Assembly (NCBI GenBank): GCA_002724395.1
Contig: PBOR01000025.1
Location: 6,805 to 60,782, forward strand
DNA: 53,978 nucleotides
From: Rhodospirillaceae bacterium
Lineage (GTDB): Bacteria > Pseudomonadota > Alphaproteobacteria > UBA8366
Reading direction: 5' to 3'
The notes under the pieces were generated by a model. That model saw nothing but the letters and a program-made list of their open reading frames with translations. It had not been told where the DNA came from and did not search any database. Position numbers and translations under genes: made by a program. Positions 53,777 to 53,978 of this stretch are shown here, piece after piece (the first letter of the stretch is position 1; every line of letters begins with the position of its first letter).

Positions 53777-53978
53777 ATGAAAAGTATTTTATTCCTTTGT
53801 GTCGCGAATTCTGCTCGTAGCCAAATGGCGGAGGGATTGGCGAGGAAGTTATTTGGCCCGGACATTACTGTTCAAAGCGCAGGTTCTAATCCATCGGCTA
53901 TCAATCCCAATGCTATTTAGGCTTTGGCTGAAGTAGGCATAGAGGCGAAAGATCATCATCCTAAATCGCTTGAAAGTA
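53777..53978 (+). pseudogene. ArsC-type low-molecular-weight phosphatase/arsenate reductase, interrupted by TAG
   Basis: The protein starts [22 protein letters not shown], the CxxxxxR P-loop of the low-molecular-weight Tyr phosphatase/thioredoxin-type arsenate reductase family; AGGAGGG lies 11 bp upstream of ATG 53777. At codon 48 (53918-53920) is TAG, directly after INPNAI, and the frame then continues ALAEVGIEAKDHHPKSLE, the normal next helix, to the window edge. So it is either a nonsense-inactivated gene or holds a sequence error. The family normally has about 130-140 residues. Confidence 0.7.

Noticed and set aside
53918-53920. TAG read as pyrrolysine
   Set aside because: The family has no known need for pyrrolysine, and the residue is on a surface helix; a mutation or error is simpler.

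Overview
The window reads as a stretch of a free-living, probably marine, alphaproteobacterial chromosome. The evidence is a DUF3126 protein (an alphaproteobacterial family), a glnB-glnA pair behind a sigma-54-type promoter, an Anbu/transglutaminase/alpha-E/ATP-grasp cluster, and a dense set of small-molecule catabolic genes (six TauD/TfdA dioxygenases, two MmgE/PrpD proteins, PrpF, MlrC, SMP-30, cyclase, dienelactone hydrolase, crotonase and SDR proteins). GC content looks moderate. The lineage call is an inference; there is no rRNA or ribosomal-protein gene here to settle it.

Layout. 1-3.3 kb: the start of an FAD oxidoreductase, two TauD-type dioxygenases and a TTC38-like TPR protein. 3.4-6.1 kb: a zinc-uptake pair (ZnuA-type binding protein and a His-rich outer-membrane barrel protein), each behind a palindrome resembling a Zur box. 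6.4-8.8 kb: an esterase and an arylsulfotransferase-like protein. 9.1-11.1 kb: nitrogen assimilation (glnB, glnA). 11.5-17.4 kb: aminotransferase, cyclase, AhpD-like protein, tRNA-His, a membrane protein, dienelactone hydrolase and an ABM-domain monooxygenase. 17.9-23.5 kb: a co-oriented run of crotonase, dioxygenase, alpha/beta hydrolase, long-form HisG, muconate-lactonizing-type enzyme and SDR. 23.6-25.9 kb: an ExbB-ExbD-ExbD-TonB-like operon with several odd features. 26.2-35.6 kb: catabolic genes on both strands. 36-39.9 kb: the Anbu cluster. 40.1-54 kb: a DsbA-family protein, cupin, MFS exporter, asparaginase-like protein, a lone substrate-binding protein, YghU-type GST, a second MmgE/PrpD-dioxygenase pair, a degenerate HD-GYP protein, a formylglycine-enzyme-like protein, another dioxygenase, a DUF188 protein, PrpF and the start of an arsenate-reductase-like gene.

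Most interesting signal. Two genes that look broken share one explanation. A FrnE-like DsbA protein (40104-40724, minus) has an in-frame TGA exactly where the first Cys of its CPWC redox motif belongs, giving UPWC. A SAM methyltransferase (27034-27843, minus) has an in-frame TGA directly after a Cys, with a perfect 5-bp stem-loop 13-28 nt downstream. Ordinary genes here still end in TGA, so the codon is not globally reassigned. Selenocysteine decoding is therefore a testable hypothesis. The second unusual locus is the ExbB/ExbD/ExbD/TonB-like operon: one ExbD has Asn in place of the channel Asp, and the TonB-like protein ends in three acidic 30-residue repeats rather than a TonB C-terminal domain.

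How the genes fit together. Most of the region looks like an accessory scavenging island: dioxygenases that may release sulfite, amines or other groups from organic molecules, followed by hydrolases, lyases, aldolases and CoA-pathway enzymes. Substrates cannot be read from sequence alone. Housekeeping islands (glnBA, tRNA-His, hisG, zinc uptake) are interspersed.
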